Of a stretch of DNA of 37,173 bases, positions 21,840-30,634 are shown piece after piece (the stretch's first letter is position 1; every line of letters begins with the position of its first letter). Source of the stretch: an uncultured bacterium (GTDB taxonomy: Bacteria > Bacillota > Clostridia > Oscillospirales > Ruminococcaceae). Below the pieces are notes generated by a model. The model saw only the letters and a program-made list of their open reading frames with translations, was not told where the DNA came from and did no database searches. The stretch spans positions 1-37,173 of the forward strand of contig CAJMQZ010000005.1 in the NCBI GenBank assembly GCA_905215595.1, read 5' to 3'. The translations under genes were made by a program, and so were the position numbers.

Positions 21840-22946
21840 TTATTTGATGCAGCTTGCGCAGGGGGTATAGCCTGCGGCAATGGCTTCATCGTAGCTGGAA
21901 AAGAGGACTTGGTTCTTTTCCGCAGGCAGGTTGGGGCAGGTGGGCAGGTGGAACTTTTTGCTGTTCACGTTGCCGATGTACGCCTGCTGCGCGGTGCTGG
22001 AGGACGACGGGTCGGTGGGGTTCAGCTGGCTGTCCGGCACAAAGCGCTCGGTGCCCACGGTGAAGTTCTGGCCGTCGCTGCCAATGGTGATGGTACCCTG
22101 CAGGTCGGTGCGGTAGACGTCCACCTTTGCGTCCCGCAGAATGCTTAACGTCTCCTCGTGGGGGTGGCCGTACTTGTTGCCTGTGCCGCAGGAGATGACG
22201 CCCATTTCCGGCAGCACTGCGTTCAGAAACAGGTAGCCGGTGCTGGTGCTGGAGCCGTGGTGCCCTACCTGCAGCACATCGGCTTTCAGGTTGGCACCGC
22301 TGTTCACAAGGTCAGTCTCGGCGGTCTTTTCCATGTCGCCGGTCAGCAGAAAACTGGTGCTGCCGTAGTCGATGCGCAGCACCAGTGAGGTGTTGTTGGT
22401 CTCGCTGTACTGCGTTACCGGGCCCAGCAGGGTAACGGTGGCGCTGCCCAGCGGCCAGACCGTGCCCACGGAGGGCACTTCCAGCTGCAAGCCCTGCTGC
22501 TGCGTATACTTGACAAAATCGTTGAAGCATTTGGTGCTGCCTTCGGTCACCGGGCTGTAAGCGTGCCCCGCCGGGAACTTTGCCATTACGGCGGCAAGCC
22601 CGCCCACATGGTCCTCGTGGGCGTGGGAGCAGAACACATATTGCAGCTGCTCCACCCCCTGCTTTTGCAGGTAGGATACCACCAGACTGCCGTCGTCCAC
22701 ATTGCCGCCATCGTAGAGCATGAACTGTCCGTCACACTCCACCAATACGCTCAGTGCCTGTCCTACGTCAATGAAGTGCATCTCAAAGGGCTGACTTGTC
22801 CCGGTGGAGGGCTTAACGATGTGTCCGCCGTTGCTGTCACAGGCGGTAAGCCCCAGCGCCAGCACAGCGGCCAGCGCCAGCGCAGCCAGCCGCAGGAACA
22901 GGCGGCGGGGGAACAGGGTTACTTTTTCTTCTTTCCGGTTTTCCAC
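21840..22946 (-). CDS. ComEC-like metallo-hydrolase lipoprotein
   Basis: This 368-aa secreted lipoprotein has a signal peptide with a lipobox LTAC (C36), then a metallo-beta-lactamase fold as in the C-terminal domain of ComEC: MHFIDVGQALSVLV, LYDGG, SHAHEDHVGG (H108, H110, D112, H113), LLTGDME and VGHHGSSTS. The last 50 residues (YIGNVNSKKFHLPTCPNLP ... PCASCIK) resemble an Ada-like zinc/cysteine domain. The GTG at 22946 overlaps the end of the upstream radical SAM gene by 28 nt; the ribosome site is weak, so the exact start is less sure. ComEC-type hydrolases degrade DNA strands during uptake; this free-standing form may be an extracellular nuclease, but the substrate is not known. Confidence 0.88.
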   Translation of the reverse strand: MENRKEEKVTLFPRRLFLRLAALALAAVLALGLTACDSNGGHIVKPSTGTSQPFEMHFIDVGQALSVLVECDGQFMLYDGGNVDDGSLVVSYLQKQGVEQLQYVFCSHAHEDHVGGLAAVMAKFPAGHAYSPVTEGSTKCFNDFVKYTQQQGLQLEVPSVGTVWPLGSATVTLLGPVTQYSETNNTSLVLRIDYGSTSFLLTGDMEKTAETDLVNSGANLKADVLQVGHHGSSTSTGYLFLNAVLPEMGVISCGTGNKYGHPHEETLSILRDAKVDVYRTDLQGTITIGSDGQNFTVGTERFVPDSQLNPTDPSSSSTAQQAYIGNVNSKKFHLPTCPNLPAEKNQVLFSSYDEAIAAGYTPCASCIK

Positions 22947-24976
22947 GTTGCGTTCTCTTTCTGTTGAATGTTTTTGGGTTTATGGCCGGGCGCAGAGTTG
23001 GGCGCAAAGCGTGCGCCCGGGCTGGGCTGACGGCCTGCCGGTGCGGCGGCACGGGCGTTTTTGCCGGTGCTGCGTCCCTTCTGGTTGGGGTGTACGGTAT
23101 AGGTGCCGTCGTTGTGGATGGTCACCTCGGCGCTTTCTGCCCGGCGAGCGGTGCGCTGTACGGCGCGGCGGCCTGCGGCGGGCACCAGCAGGGGGATCAG
23201 GTCCTCCCGGTGGGTCAGCTGCAAAGCCTTGACCACCTTTTCGGCGTTGCGGGGCTCGTAGTATTGCAGCAGTGCGCGCTGCAACGCCTTGCCCTCGGGG
23301 GTCTTTTCCACAAACACCGGCTTGAGGGTGTAGGGGTCGAGGCCGGTATAGAACATACAGGTGCTCACGGTGCCGGGGGTGGGGTAGAAGTCCTGCACCT
23401 GCTCCGGGCGCATGTGGTTCTTATAAAGGTACTCGGCCAGATAGACCGCGTCCTTCAGGGTGCTGCCCGGGTGACTGGACATGAGGTAGGGCACCAGATA
23501 CTGCTTTTTACCTGCCTTTTTGCTCAGCTCGTAGAACTTATCCTTGAACTTGTTGAAGGTCTCGATGGGCGGCTTACCCATGTAGGCAAGGGTGTTGGGG
23601 GCGCAGTGCTCCGGGGCGACCTTCAACTGGCCGGACACATGGTACTCCACCAGCTCCTTGAAGAAGGTATCGTCCGGGTCCGCCATCAGGTAGTCGAACC
23701 GGATGCCGCTGCGGATGAACACCTTTTTCACGCCCGGCAGCTCCCGCACCCGGCGCAGAATTTTAAGGTAGTCGCTGTGATCCACGATCATGTGGGAGCA
23801 GGTGGTGGGGGCAAGGCAGTGCTTGCCGCCGGTGCACATGCCGCGCAGCATCTGCTCGCGGCAGGAGGGAAAGCGGAAGTTTGCGGTGGGACCGCCCACA
23901 TCGTGGATATAGCCCTTAAAATCCGGCTCGTGGGTCATGCGCTCGGCTTCCTCCACGATGCTGTCGGCGCTGCGGCTGGTGACCCGCCGCCCCTGATGCA
24001 GCTGGATGGCGCAGAAGTTGCAGCCGCCGAAGCAGCCGCGGTTCTGGATGATGGAGAACTGCACCTCGCGGATGGCGGGCACGCCGCCCATGCTCTCGTA
24101 GATGGGGTGGTAGCGGCGGGTGTAGGGCAGGGCGTACACCTTGTCCAGCTCTCCGCGCACCAGCGGCTTTGCGGGGATGTTCTGCACCAGATACTTTTCG
24201 CTCTGCTTCTGCACGATGATCTGGCCGCTGACCACGTCCTGATTGTCCATCTGGATGCGGCAGGCCTTGGCGTAGGCGGTCTTATCGCTGGCCACCTTTT
24301 TAAAACCGGCGCACTCCACATACCGCTGGGGCAGGTGGTCGAAATCGGTCAGGTAGCAGGTGCCGTTCACGTCCGTGATGGTCTCCACCGGCTCCCCGGC
24401 GGCCAGACGGCGGGCGATCTCCACGGTCTGGTGCTCGCCCATGCCGAAGCTGATGAGATCCGCGCCGGAGTCCTCGGCGATGCTGGGCAGCACGGTGTCC
24501 AGCCAGTAATCGTAGTGGGCAAACCGGCGCAGGCTGGCCTCCAGACCGCCTAAGATCACCGGCAGGTCGGGGTAAGCCTGCTTGGCAAGTTTTGTGTACA
24601 CGGTGGCGCTGCGGTCCGGGCGGGCACCGGCCTTGCCGCCGGGGGAGTATTCATCCTCGGCGCGGGGGATCTTTGCCACGGAATAGTGGCTGACCATGCT
24701 GTCCACGTTGCCGCCGCCGATGAAGAAGCCGTACTTCGGCTTGCCGAACCGCTTGAAGTCCTCGCAGTCGGTGTAGCGGGGCTGGGCCAGCACGCCCACC
24801 TTGTAGCCCTCGGCTTCCAGCAGGCGGCTGATGATGGCGGTGCCAAAGCTGGGGTGGTCCACATAGGCGTCACCGCCCACCACCACAAAATCCAGCTGCT
24901 CCCAGCCCCGGGCTTCCATGTCCGCCCGGCTGATGGGAAGAAATTCGGTGTAGATCTGGGGAGTAGAATGTTCCAT
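22919..24976 (-). CDS. YgiQ-type radical SAM protein
   Basis: The 685-aa protein matches the YgiQ family: an N-terminal B12-binding-like region (DFVVVGGDAYVDHPSFGTAIISRLLEAEGYKVGVLAQP), a GGLEASLRRFAHYDYW segment, then the radical SAM core with CxxxCxxC (C315, C319, C322; CFGGCNFCAIQLHQGR). The C-terminal domain contains HLMSSHPGS-like PYLMSSHPGST and a basic tail. These enzymes bind a 4Fe-4S cluster and cleave S-adenosylmethionine to a radical; the biological reaction of YgiQ is unknown. The ATG has AAGGAG at 5 nt. It starts 12 nt after ftsK and overlaps the lipoprotein gene, so the three form an operon. Confidence 0.93.
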   Translation of the reverse strand: MEHSTPQIYTEFLPISRADMEARGWEQLDFVVVGGDAYVDHPSFGTAIISRLLEAEGYKVGVLAQPRYTDCEDFKRFGKPKYGFFIGGGNVDSMVSHYSVAKIPRAEDEYSPGGKAGARPDRSATVYTKLAKQAYPDLPVILGGLEASLRRFAHYDYWLDTVLPSIAEDSGADLISFGMGEHQTVEIARRLAAGEPVETITDVNGTCYLTDFDHLPQRYVECAGFKKVASDKTAYAKACRIQMDNQDVVSGQIIVQKQSEKYLVQNIPAKPLVRGELDKVYALPYTRRYHPIYESMGGVPAIREVQFSIIQNRGCFGGCNFCAIQLHQGRRVTSRSADSIVEEAERMTHEPDFKGYIHDVGGPTANFRFPSCREQMLRGMCTGGKHCLAPTTCSHMIVDHSDYLKILRRVRELPGVKKVFIRSGIRFDYLMADPDDTFFKELVEYHVSGQLKVAPEHCAPNTLAYMGKPPIETFNKFKDKFYELSKKAGKKQYLVPYLMSSHPGSTLKDAVYLAEYLYKNHMRPEQVQDFYPTPGTVSTCMFYTGLDPYTLKPVFVEKTPEGKALQRALLQYYEPRNAEKVVKALQLTHREDLIPLLVPAAGRRAVQRTARRAESAEVTIHNDGTYTVHPNQKGRSTGKNARAAAPAGRQPSPGARFAPNSAPGHKPKNIQQKENATWKTGKKKK

Positions 24977-24988
24977 AATGCTCCTTTA

Positions 24989-27853
24989 TTATTCCTCCGG
25001 CTGGTTCATCTGCATTTCCAGCCACTGCTGGCGGCTGATGAGCACGGCGCGGGGCTTTGCGCCCTCGTAGGGGCCGATGATGCTCTTTTGCTCCATCTCG
25101 TCCATGATGCGGGCGGCGCGGGCGTAGCCCAGTTTGCAGCGGCGCTGCAAAAGGCTGGTGGAAGCCTGACCGGCATCGATGACCACATCCACGGCCTGCT
25201 TGAACATGGGGTCGGAGCCTGCGTCCTCCTCGGCGTCGGCACCGCCGCCGCCCTTTTTGCCGTCCTGAATGGCGTGTTTTTCCATGGCCTCAATCATGGC
25301 CTCGTCGTACTGCACGGTGGCGCTGGATTTGATAAAGTCCAGCACACGGCTGATCTCCTCATCCCGCACAAAGGTGCCCTGAATACGGGTGGGCTTGGGT
25401 GCGCCCACGGGCATAAAGAGCATATCGCCCTGACCCAGTAGCTTTTCTGCGCCGGCACCGTCCAGAATGGTGCGGCTGTCCACCTGACTGGACACCGCAA
25501 AGGCGATGCGGCTGGGGATGTTGGCCTTGATCAGGCCGGTGATCACGTCCACGCTGGGGCGCTGGGTGGCTACGATCAGGTGCATACCGGCGGCGCGGGC
25601 CTTCTGGGCGATGCGGCAGATGGAGTCCTCCACATCCTTGCCCACCACCATCATCAGATCGGCCAGCTCGTCGATGATAATGGCGATGTAGGGCATTTTT
25701 TCCAGATCCGGCCGTTCTGCGGCCAGCTTGTTGAAGGACTTGATGTCGCGCACATTGTTCTCCGCAAACAGGCGGTAGCGGCGCTCCATCTCCTGCACGG
25801 CACTGCCCAGCGCACCTGCGGCCTTTTTCGGCTCGGTGACCACCGGCATCAGCAGGTGGGGAATGCCGTTGTACTCGGCCAGCTCCACCACCTTGGGGTC
25901 GATCAGCAGCAGCTTCACGTCCTCCGGGCTGGAGCGGAACAGCAGGCTCATGATGATGCTGTTCACGCACACGGATTTACCGCTGCCGGTGCTGCCTGCA
26001 ATGAGCAGATGGGGCATCTTGCACAGGTCTGCCACCTGTGCCACACCGGCAATGTCCTTGCCAAGCGCAATGCCCAGAGGTGAGGTCATGCGCAAAAAGC
26101 TCTGGCTCTCGAACACGCTGCGGATATACACCGGGGTCTTTTTGTGGTTGGGCACCTCAATGCCCACGGCAGGCTTGCCGGGGATGGGTGCTTCCATGCG
26201 GACATCGGCCACAGCAAGGTTCAGGGCGATATCATCGGCCAGCGAAGTGATGCGGCTGATTTTCACGCCCGCCATGGGCTGGACCTCATACCGGGTAACG
26301 GAGGGTCCCCGCGAGATATCCAGCACCCGGGTGCGCACGCCGAAGCTTTCCAGCGTGTCCACCAGCTTCTGGGCGTTGGCCTTCAGCTCCTCCTGTGCGC
26401 CGGGGTCGCTCTCCTCCTGCGTTTTTTCAAACAGCTCGATGGGCGGGTACTGGTACTCGTAGCTGTCCACCGGCTCGGCCTCCTCGGCGGGGGCGGTGGC
26501 GGCTGCCTGCTCCGAGACGGCGGGCTTTTCCATGGCCGCAGCCACCAGCGAGTTGATGTCCTTTTCCTCCACCGGCTCGGCGGTGATACTGATCCAGCCG
26601 TCCTCGTCCGGCGCAGAGCGGAACGCCACGGCGTTCTCGGCACTCACCCGGGGCACGGCGGGCTGAATGGGCGCAGCTTCCGGCGGCTGCGGCATCTGCG
26701 GCTGCACCACCGGCGCTGCCGGCTGGACGCTGGGAGCATCAAAAGCGGGGGCAGGGGAAGGCTCTTCCGGCTGGGGGGCGTCCTTGGCAAAGAAATCTGC
26801 CGCAGCGGTGACCACCGGGTCTGCCACGATGGGCGGCGGCGTGGGCTTGGATGCAGGGCGCAGCGGGTCCTGCCCGAAGGTGCCGCCCGGCCCGACGATC
26901 AGCGGCTCAATGGGCTCGCTGCCGCCCTCGGAAAGGGCGGTGTGGTCGGGGCCAAGGTCTACGTCAAAGGCGGCGCGGGGACGCGCAACGCTGACCCGCA
27001 CCGGGGTGATGGGCGGTGCAGCGGGCTCCGGCTGAGCAGGGGCGGCGGGTGCGGCTTCGGTGTCTGCCGCGTCTGCCTCCATCTCCTGCGTTACCTTGTG
27101 TCCCCAGCGCAGCACACCGGACATCCAGTCCGGCACACCCAGATGCAGCCCGGCAGGCTCGTCCTCCTCGTCCAGCGGCTCGTCCTCGGTTTCATCGTAT
27201 TCCTCGTCGATCTCCCGCTCTGCCTGCCGGATGGCGGCGCGCTCGGCGCGGCGGGCAGCGCTCTGCTCTGCAAAGGCAGCGCCGCGGGCGTGGATACCGC
27301 CGGTGATGGCACACAGCCAGACCCAGACCTCGGCGGGGGTGATATCAAAAATGTACAGGCTGCCGCACAGCAACAGCACGACCATGATGAGATTTGCTGC
27401 CGGGCGTCCGCACAGCAAAAGCAGCACGCCGCCCAGCACAAAGCCTATTGCGCCGCCGGAGAGCCATGCGTTGACGCCGTTGGCGTAGCAGGCGGAAAGC
27501 ATTTGCAGCGCCGACAGCCCCTGCGGCTGGATATCGGAAAACACGATGACCGTGCCGCAGACAAAGATAAGCCCCAGCACCAGCTTGAGGATGCGGGACA
27601 GCAGCTCCTCGCCCCGGGTGTACAAAACGGCCAGACAGCACACGGCTGCACCCAGCACAAAGCTGCCGCAGCCGAACAGCCCGAACAGCACATTGTGGAG
27701 CACCCGCCATGCGGAATCGCCCTGCACAAAGGCCAGCACCATCAACAGCAGGCCGCCGAACAGGGTGCCAAGCCCTGCCGGGAGCCGCTGTTCTGCCTTT
27801 TTACGGCGGGCAGAAGTACGCCGTTTCGTTGATTTTCGTTTTTTCGTTGCCAT
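24989..27853 (-). CDS. ftsK: DNA translocase FtsK/SpoIIIE
   Basis: This 954-aa protein pumps chromosome DNA through the closing septum at division or, in spore formers, into the forespore. Four membrane helices lie in about residues 25-175. A long acidic, Pro/Ala-rich linker follows (about 190-450). The motor domain has Walker A AGSTGSGKS (about 619-627), Walker B IAIIIDELADLMM and the ATQRPS motif. The C-terminal gamma winged helix (SLLQRRCKLGYARAARIMDEMEQ) reads orienting sequences. The ATG at 27853 begins MATKKRKS; an in-frame TTG at 27886 would add 11 residues. A promoter lies 50 nt upstream, and tepA precedes it on the same strand, a linkage also seen in Bacillus subtilis. Confidence 0.95.
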   Translation of the reverse strand: MATKKRKSTKRRTSARRKKAEQRLPAGLGTLFGGLLLMVLAFVQGDSAWRVLHNVLFGLFGCGSFVLGAAVCCLAVLYTRGEELLSRILKLVLGLIFVCGTVIVFSDIQPQGLSALQMLSACYANGVNAWLSGGAIGFVLGGVLLLLCGRPAANLIMVVLLLCGSLYIFDITPAEVWVWLCAITGGIHARGAAFAEQSAARRAERAAIRQAEREIDEEYDETEDEPLDEEDEPAGLHLGVPDWMSGVLRWGHKVTQEMEADAADTEAAPAAPAQPEPAAPPITPVRVSVARPRAAFDVDLGPDHTALSEGGSEPIEPLIVGPGGTFGQDPLRPASKPTPPPIVADPVVTAAADFFAKDAPQPEEPSPAPAFDAPSVQPAAPVVQPQMPQPPEAAPIQPAVPRVSAENAVAFRSAPDEDGWISITAEPVEEKDINSLVAAAMEKPAVSEQAAATAPAEEAEPVDSYEYQYPPIELFEKTQEESDPGAQEELKANAQKLVDTLESFGVRTRVLDISRGPSVTRYEVQPMAGVKISRITSLADDIALNLAVADVRMEAPIPGKPAVGIEVPNHKKTPVYIRSVFESQSFLRMTSPLGIALGKDIAGVAQVADLCKMPHLLIAGSTGSGKSVCVNSIIMSLLFRSSPEDVKLLLIDPKVVELAEYNGIPHLLMPVVTEPKKAAGALGSAVQEMERRYRLFAENNVRDIKSFNKLAAERPDLEKMPYIAIIIDELADLMMVVGKDVEDSICRIAQKARAAGMHLIVATQRPSVDVITGLIKANIPSRIAFAVSSQVDSRTILDGAGAEKLLGQGDMLFMPVGAPKPTRIQGTFVRDEEISRVLDFIKSSATVQYDEAMIEAMEKHAIQDGKKGGGGADAEEDAGSDPMFKQAVDVVIDAGQASTSLLQRRCKLGYARAARIMDEMEQKSIIGPYEGAKPRAVLISRQQWLEMQMNQPEE

Positions 27854-27882
27854 TCTACTCTGTTCCCCAACTTCCCATAGAC

Positions 27883-27905
27883 ACAATAGTTGATTCTACT
27901 ATTGT
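27883..27905. promoter_or_regulatory. inverted repeat at the ftsK promoter
   Basis: ACAATAG (27883-27889) and CTATTGT (27899-27905) form a perfect 7-bp inverted repeat that covers the -10 box and start point of the ftsK promoter. It may be an operator or a 5' hairpin in the transcript. Confidence 0.4.
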
Positions 27906-27929
27906 ACCACGCAAGGGCAAAAATGGCAA
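27901..27929 (-). promoter_or_regulatory. ftsK promoter
   Basis: On the minus strand TTGCCA (27929-27924) and TACAAT (27906-27901) are 17 nt apart. Confidence 0.7.
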
Positions 27930-28010
27930 ACCATAATGTTGTTTTTGTTGAAGGAAAATGGAACGAACATTGACTTTGCATTTGTGCGGCAGCACCTGCC
28001 GGAGAACAAG

Positions 28011-28134
28011 CCCTCTCAGTCACGCCTTGCGGCGTGCCAGCTCCCCCGAAAGGGGGAGTTTTATCTGCGCCGACCGGAAGATGCAAAAGCTCCCCCATTC
28101 GGGGGAGCTGGCGAACGCAGTGAGCCTGAGAGGG
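28011..28134. repeat. palindromic intergenic repeat element, copy 3
   Basis: The element runs from CCCTCTCAGTCACGCC to GAGCCTGAGAGGG with inner hairpins CTCCCCC/GGGGGAG twice. It is closest to copy 1 and lies between tepA and ftsK, 12 nt after the tepA stop. Confidence 0.85.
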
Positions 28135-28145
28135 TTCCACACACT

Positions 28146-28829
28146 TTACCCCCGCTCGATCTCCCTGTACAGCCACGTCAGCGCGTCCGAAAGACCGCCC
28201 AGCTCGTCGATCAGCTTTTCCTTTACGGCGCGGCGTCCGTCCAACACTGTGCCCATGTCCATGACCAGTTCTCCGGTGTGGAGCATCAGCTGGGTGTAGC
28301 GCTTTTCCGGCATACCGCTGTGGGCGGCTACAAAGCCGGTGATGCGCTGCTGCATCTGCTCGAAGCAGTGCATGGTCTGCGGGACGCCTAAGATCAGCCC
28401 GGAGTGCCGCACCGGGTGCACCGTCATGGTGGCGGTGGGCACGATAAAGCTGTGCCGTGCGCTGACCGCCAGCGGGATGCCGATGGAGTGCCCGCCGCCC
28501 AGCACCAGCGTGGCGCTGGGCTTGGAGATGCTGGCGATCAGCTCCGCCAGCGCAAGGCCGGTCTCCACATCGCCGCCCACCGTATTCAGCAGCACCAGCA
28601 GCCCCTCGATGCGGGGGTCCTCCTGCACCGCCACCAGCTGCGGGATGACGTGCTCGTACTTGGTGGTCTTTTGCCCCTGCGGCGCTTCGGTGTGCCCTTC
28701 GATCTGACCGATGACGGTCAGGCAGTGGATGACATGACCGCCCCGGCTCAGGGTGACCGTGCCCAGATCCTCGATATCCTCTTTTTCCATCCGGTGCTGC
28801 TCTGCGGGGGTGTCTTTTGCCGTATCCAT
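28146..28829 (-). CDS. tepA: ClpP-fold protease-like protein, TepA type
   Basis: This 227-aa protein belongs to the ClpP/crotonase fold group closest to B. subtilis TepA. It has the GLLVLLNTVGGDVETGLALAELIAS region, the serine in GGGHSIGIPLA (position of the ClpP nucleophile) and TMTVHPVRHSG (position of the catalytic histidine). VLDGRRAVKEKLIDELGG matches the usual C-terminal part. AAGGAG precedes the ATG. No signal peptide is seen, so it acts in the cytoplasm. It lies upstream of ftsK/spoIIIE, as in Bacillus. The role of TepA proteins is poorly known (protein translocation or spore degradation have been proposed); activity here is inferred. Confidence 0.88.
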   Translation of the reverse strand: MDTAKDTPAEQHRMEKEDIEDLGTVTLSRGGHVIHCLTVIGQIEGHTEAPQGQKTTKYEHVIPQLVAVQEDPRIEGLLVLLNTVGGDVETGLALAELIASISKPSATLVLGGGHSIGIPLAVSARHSFIVPTATMTVHPVRHSGLILGVPQTMHCFEQMQQRITGFVAAHSGMPEKRYTQLMLHTGELVMDMGTVLDGRRAVKEKLIDELGGLSDALTWLYREIERG

Positions 28830-28950
28830 GCGCGTTCTCCTTCCGTAGCGGGGTCTTTGTGGGGTCAGTATCCCCCGGCAGCCGGGGAAGTATACAGGAG
28901 AAAAGAAACAAAAAACTTTGTGAATTTTTTGCTTTTTTACAAATAGGTAT

Positions 28951-28978
28951 TTGACATTCGCCTTTCATGCTGTATACT
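28951..28978 (+). promoter_or_regulatory. rex promoter
   Basis: A perfect TTGACA (28951-28956) and TATACT (28973-28978) are 16 nt apart. A TTTGTGAA half-site (28917-28924) resembles half of a Rex box but has no good second half. A CCCCCGGCAGCCGGGG palindrome lies further left in the gap. Confidence 0.75.
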
Positions 28979-29083
28979 TTAAATAATATAACAGGATAAA
29001 ACGGAACATCTCTCTGCGCGCAAAGAAGCCCCTTGCATGGCGGCAGAAGCTGCAGCGCGTTGGGCAGAAAGGAGAATTTTCCT

Positions 29084-29725
29084 ATGAACACCCCCCAAAA
29101 AGCATCGATCCCTGTGATCAAGCGTCTCCCCAAATATTACCGGTACCTGCGCTCCTTGCAGGACGACGGCATTACCAGCATCTCCTCCCGGGAGCTGGCT
29201 TCCCAGATGGGCACCACTGCCTCGCAGGTGCGGCAGGACTTTAACTGCATCGGTGACGTGAACGGACGGCAGGGCATCGGCTACTCGGTGGAGAACCTGC
29301 TTTCCATTCTGGAAAGCCTGCTGTTCGGCAACGGCGACCGTCTGCCCACCATTCTGATCGGCTGCGGCCGTCTGGGCAAGGCGGTGAGCCGCTTTATCAC
29401 CACCGATACCAACGGCTACAAGCTGATCGCGGCCTTTGACGTGGCCGAGAACGAGGTGGGCAAGGAGATCAGCGGTATCCGCATCCGGCACATTGACGAG
29501 CTGGAGGCCTTTTGCGAGAAAAACAAGCCCAAGGTGGCGGTGCTCTGTGTGCCCCGCGATGGTGCACAGCAGGTCAGCGGACGGCTGGTGGATCTGGGCA
29601 TTGAGGGCTTCTGGAACTTCTCCCACTATGACCTGTCGGTGTCGTACCCCAATGTGGTGGTGGAAAACGTTCATCTGGGCGACAGCCTGATGAGCTTGGG
29701 CTACCGTCTGCGCAATCAGGAGTGA
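29084..29725 (+). CDS. rex: redox-sensing transcriptional repressor Rex
   Basis: Rex represses fermentation and reduction genes and lets go when NADH/NAD+ rises. The 213-aa protein has the N-terminal winged helix (IPVIKRLPKYYRYLRSLQDDGITSISSRELASQMGTTASQVRQDF), then a Rossmann domain with LIGCGRLGKAV (G93, G95, G98) and a C-terminal swapped helix. ATG 29084 follows AAAGGAG. It is cotranscribed with tdk, whose start lies 4 nt after the stop. The direct targets are probably elsewhere; no complete Rex box was found here. Confidence 0.96.
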   Translation: MNTPQKASIPVIKRLPKYYRYLRSLQDDGITSISSRELASQMGTTASQVRQDFNCIGDVNGRQGIGYSVENLLSILESLLFGNGDRLPTILIGCGRLGKAVSRFITTDTNGYKLIAAFDVAENEVGKEISGIRIRHIDELEAFCEKNKPKVAVLCVPRDGAQQVSGRLVDLGIEGFWNFSHYDLSVSYPNVVVENVHLGDSLMSLGYRLRNQE

Positions 29726-29729
29726 CGGC

Positions 29730-30335
29730 ATGGCAAAATTATATTTCCGCTACGGTGCTATGAACAGCGGCAAGAGCACGGCGCTGATGCAGGTGGCACA
29801 CAACTACGAAGAGCAGGGCATGAAGGTGCTCATTTTAAAGCCGCAGGTGGATACCAAGGGCGGCGGAGAGCTGGTGAGCCGTCTGGGCGTGCGCCGCAAA
29901 GCAGACCTGCTGATCCCGCCGGAGCTGGACGTGTTCGAAGCCGTGAAGGCGGCAAACGATGCTTCTGGCCCGCTGGCCTGTGTGCTGTGCGACGAGAGCC
30001 AGTTCTTTACCCCGGAACAGGCCGAGCAGCTGTTTATGATCACGGTAGATCTGAACATCCCGGTGATCTGCTACGGTCTGCGGGCGGATTTTTCCCTCAA
30101 GGGCTTCCCGGGCTCTACTCGTCTGCTGGAGCTGGCGCACACCATTGAAGAGATGAAAACGATATGCACCTGCGGGCGCAAGGCCATCTGCAACTGCCGC
30201 AAGGTGAACGGACAGTTCGTCTTTGAGGGCGAGCAGGTAGCCATCGACCTTGAAAACGATGTGCAGTATGTCAGCATGTGCCCCCAGTGCTACTTCAAGG
30301 CACGGCGGGCGTTCTACGCTGCAAAGAAAAACTGA
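29730..30335 (+). CDS. tdk: thymidine kinase
   Basis: This type II thymidine kinase phosphorylates thymidine for nucleotide salvage. The 201-aa protein has Walker A GAMNSGKST (9-17), the DES motif with catalytic E89, the lasso region GLRADFSLKGFPGS (116-129) and zinc cysteines C146/C148 or C154/C156 with C184 and C187. It starts 4 nt after rex, where the rex end (CAGGAGTGA) supplies the ribosome site. Confidence 0.96.
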   Translation: MAKLYFRYGAMNSGKSTALMQVAHNYEEQGMKVLILKPQVDTKGGGELVSRLGVRRKADLLIPPELDVFEAVKAANDASGPLACVLCDESQFFTPEQAEQLFMITVDLNIPVICYGLRADFSLKGFPGSTRLLELAHTIEEMKTICTCGRKAICNCRKVNGQFVFEGEQVAIDLENDVQYVSMCPQCYFKARRAFYAAKKN

Positions 30336-30356
30336 GAACGTTCTATATATAGATAT

Positions 30357-30392
30357 AAGCCGCTGTACCGCGCCGGGTGCAGCGGCTTTTTG
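30357..30392 (+). terminator. terminator of the rex-tdk unit
   Basis: AAGCCGCTG (30357-30365) pairs with CAGCGGCTT (30380-30388), followed by TTTTG. Confidence 0.88.
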
Positions 30393-30412
30393 CGTGATTT
30401 GCGGAAGAGCTA

Positions 30413-30600
30413 CCCCCTCAGTCTCGCTACGCTCGCCAGATTCCCCCTTTTGTCACCTGCGGTGACATCTTCCCCCGGCCGGGGGGAAGTCGGCCCTCAA
30501 GGGGACGCCTTTACGCTATGCCGGAAACTTTGCCGCCACCGCCAAAAAGCCGTCCCCTTGGGGAAGGTGGCTGCGAACGCAGTGAGCAGACGGAAGGGGT
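30413..30600. repeat. palindromic intergenic repeat element, copy 4 (inverted core)
   Basis: The element starts CCCCCTCAGTCTCGCTACGC and ends GCAGTGAGCAGACGGAAGGGG. Its centre, between GGGGACGCC and GCCGTCCCC arms, contains GCTATGCCGGAAACTTTGCC, the reverse complement of the core in copy 2, while the outer right end is in the same direction as in copy 2. Confidence 0.85.
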
Positions 30601-30634
30601 CCTCCGCCAGAGTCTCCAACAGGCTGTATACAGA

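Noticed and set aside
22964..24553. Long plus-strand open frame of about 530 codons
   Set aside because: It lies opposite the YgiQ-type gene, which has clear radical SAM motifs. The frame is an antisense shadow rich in Gly, His and Val.
28912..28945. Rex operator upstream of rex
   Set aside because: Only a TTTGTGAA half is present; the second half at the required spacing is missing.
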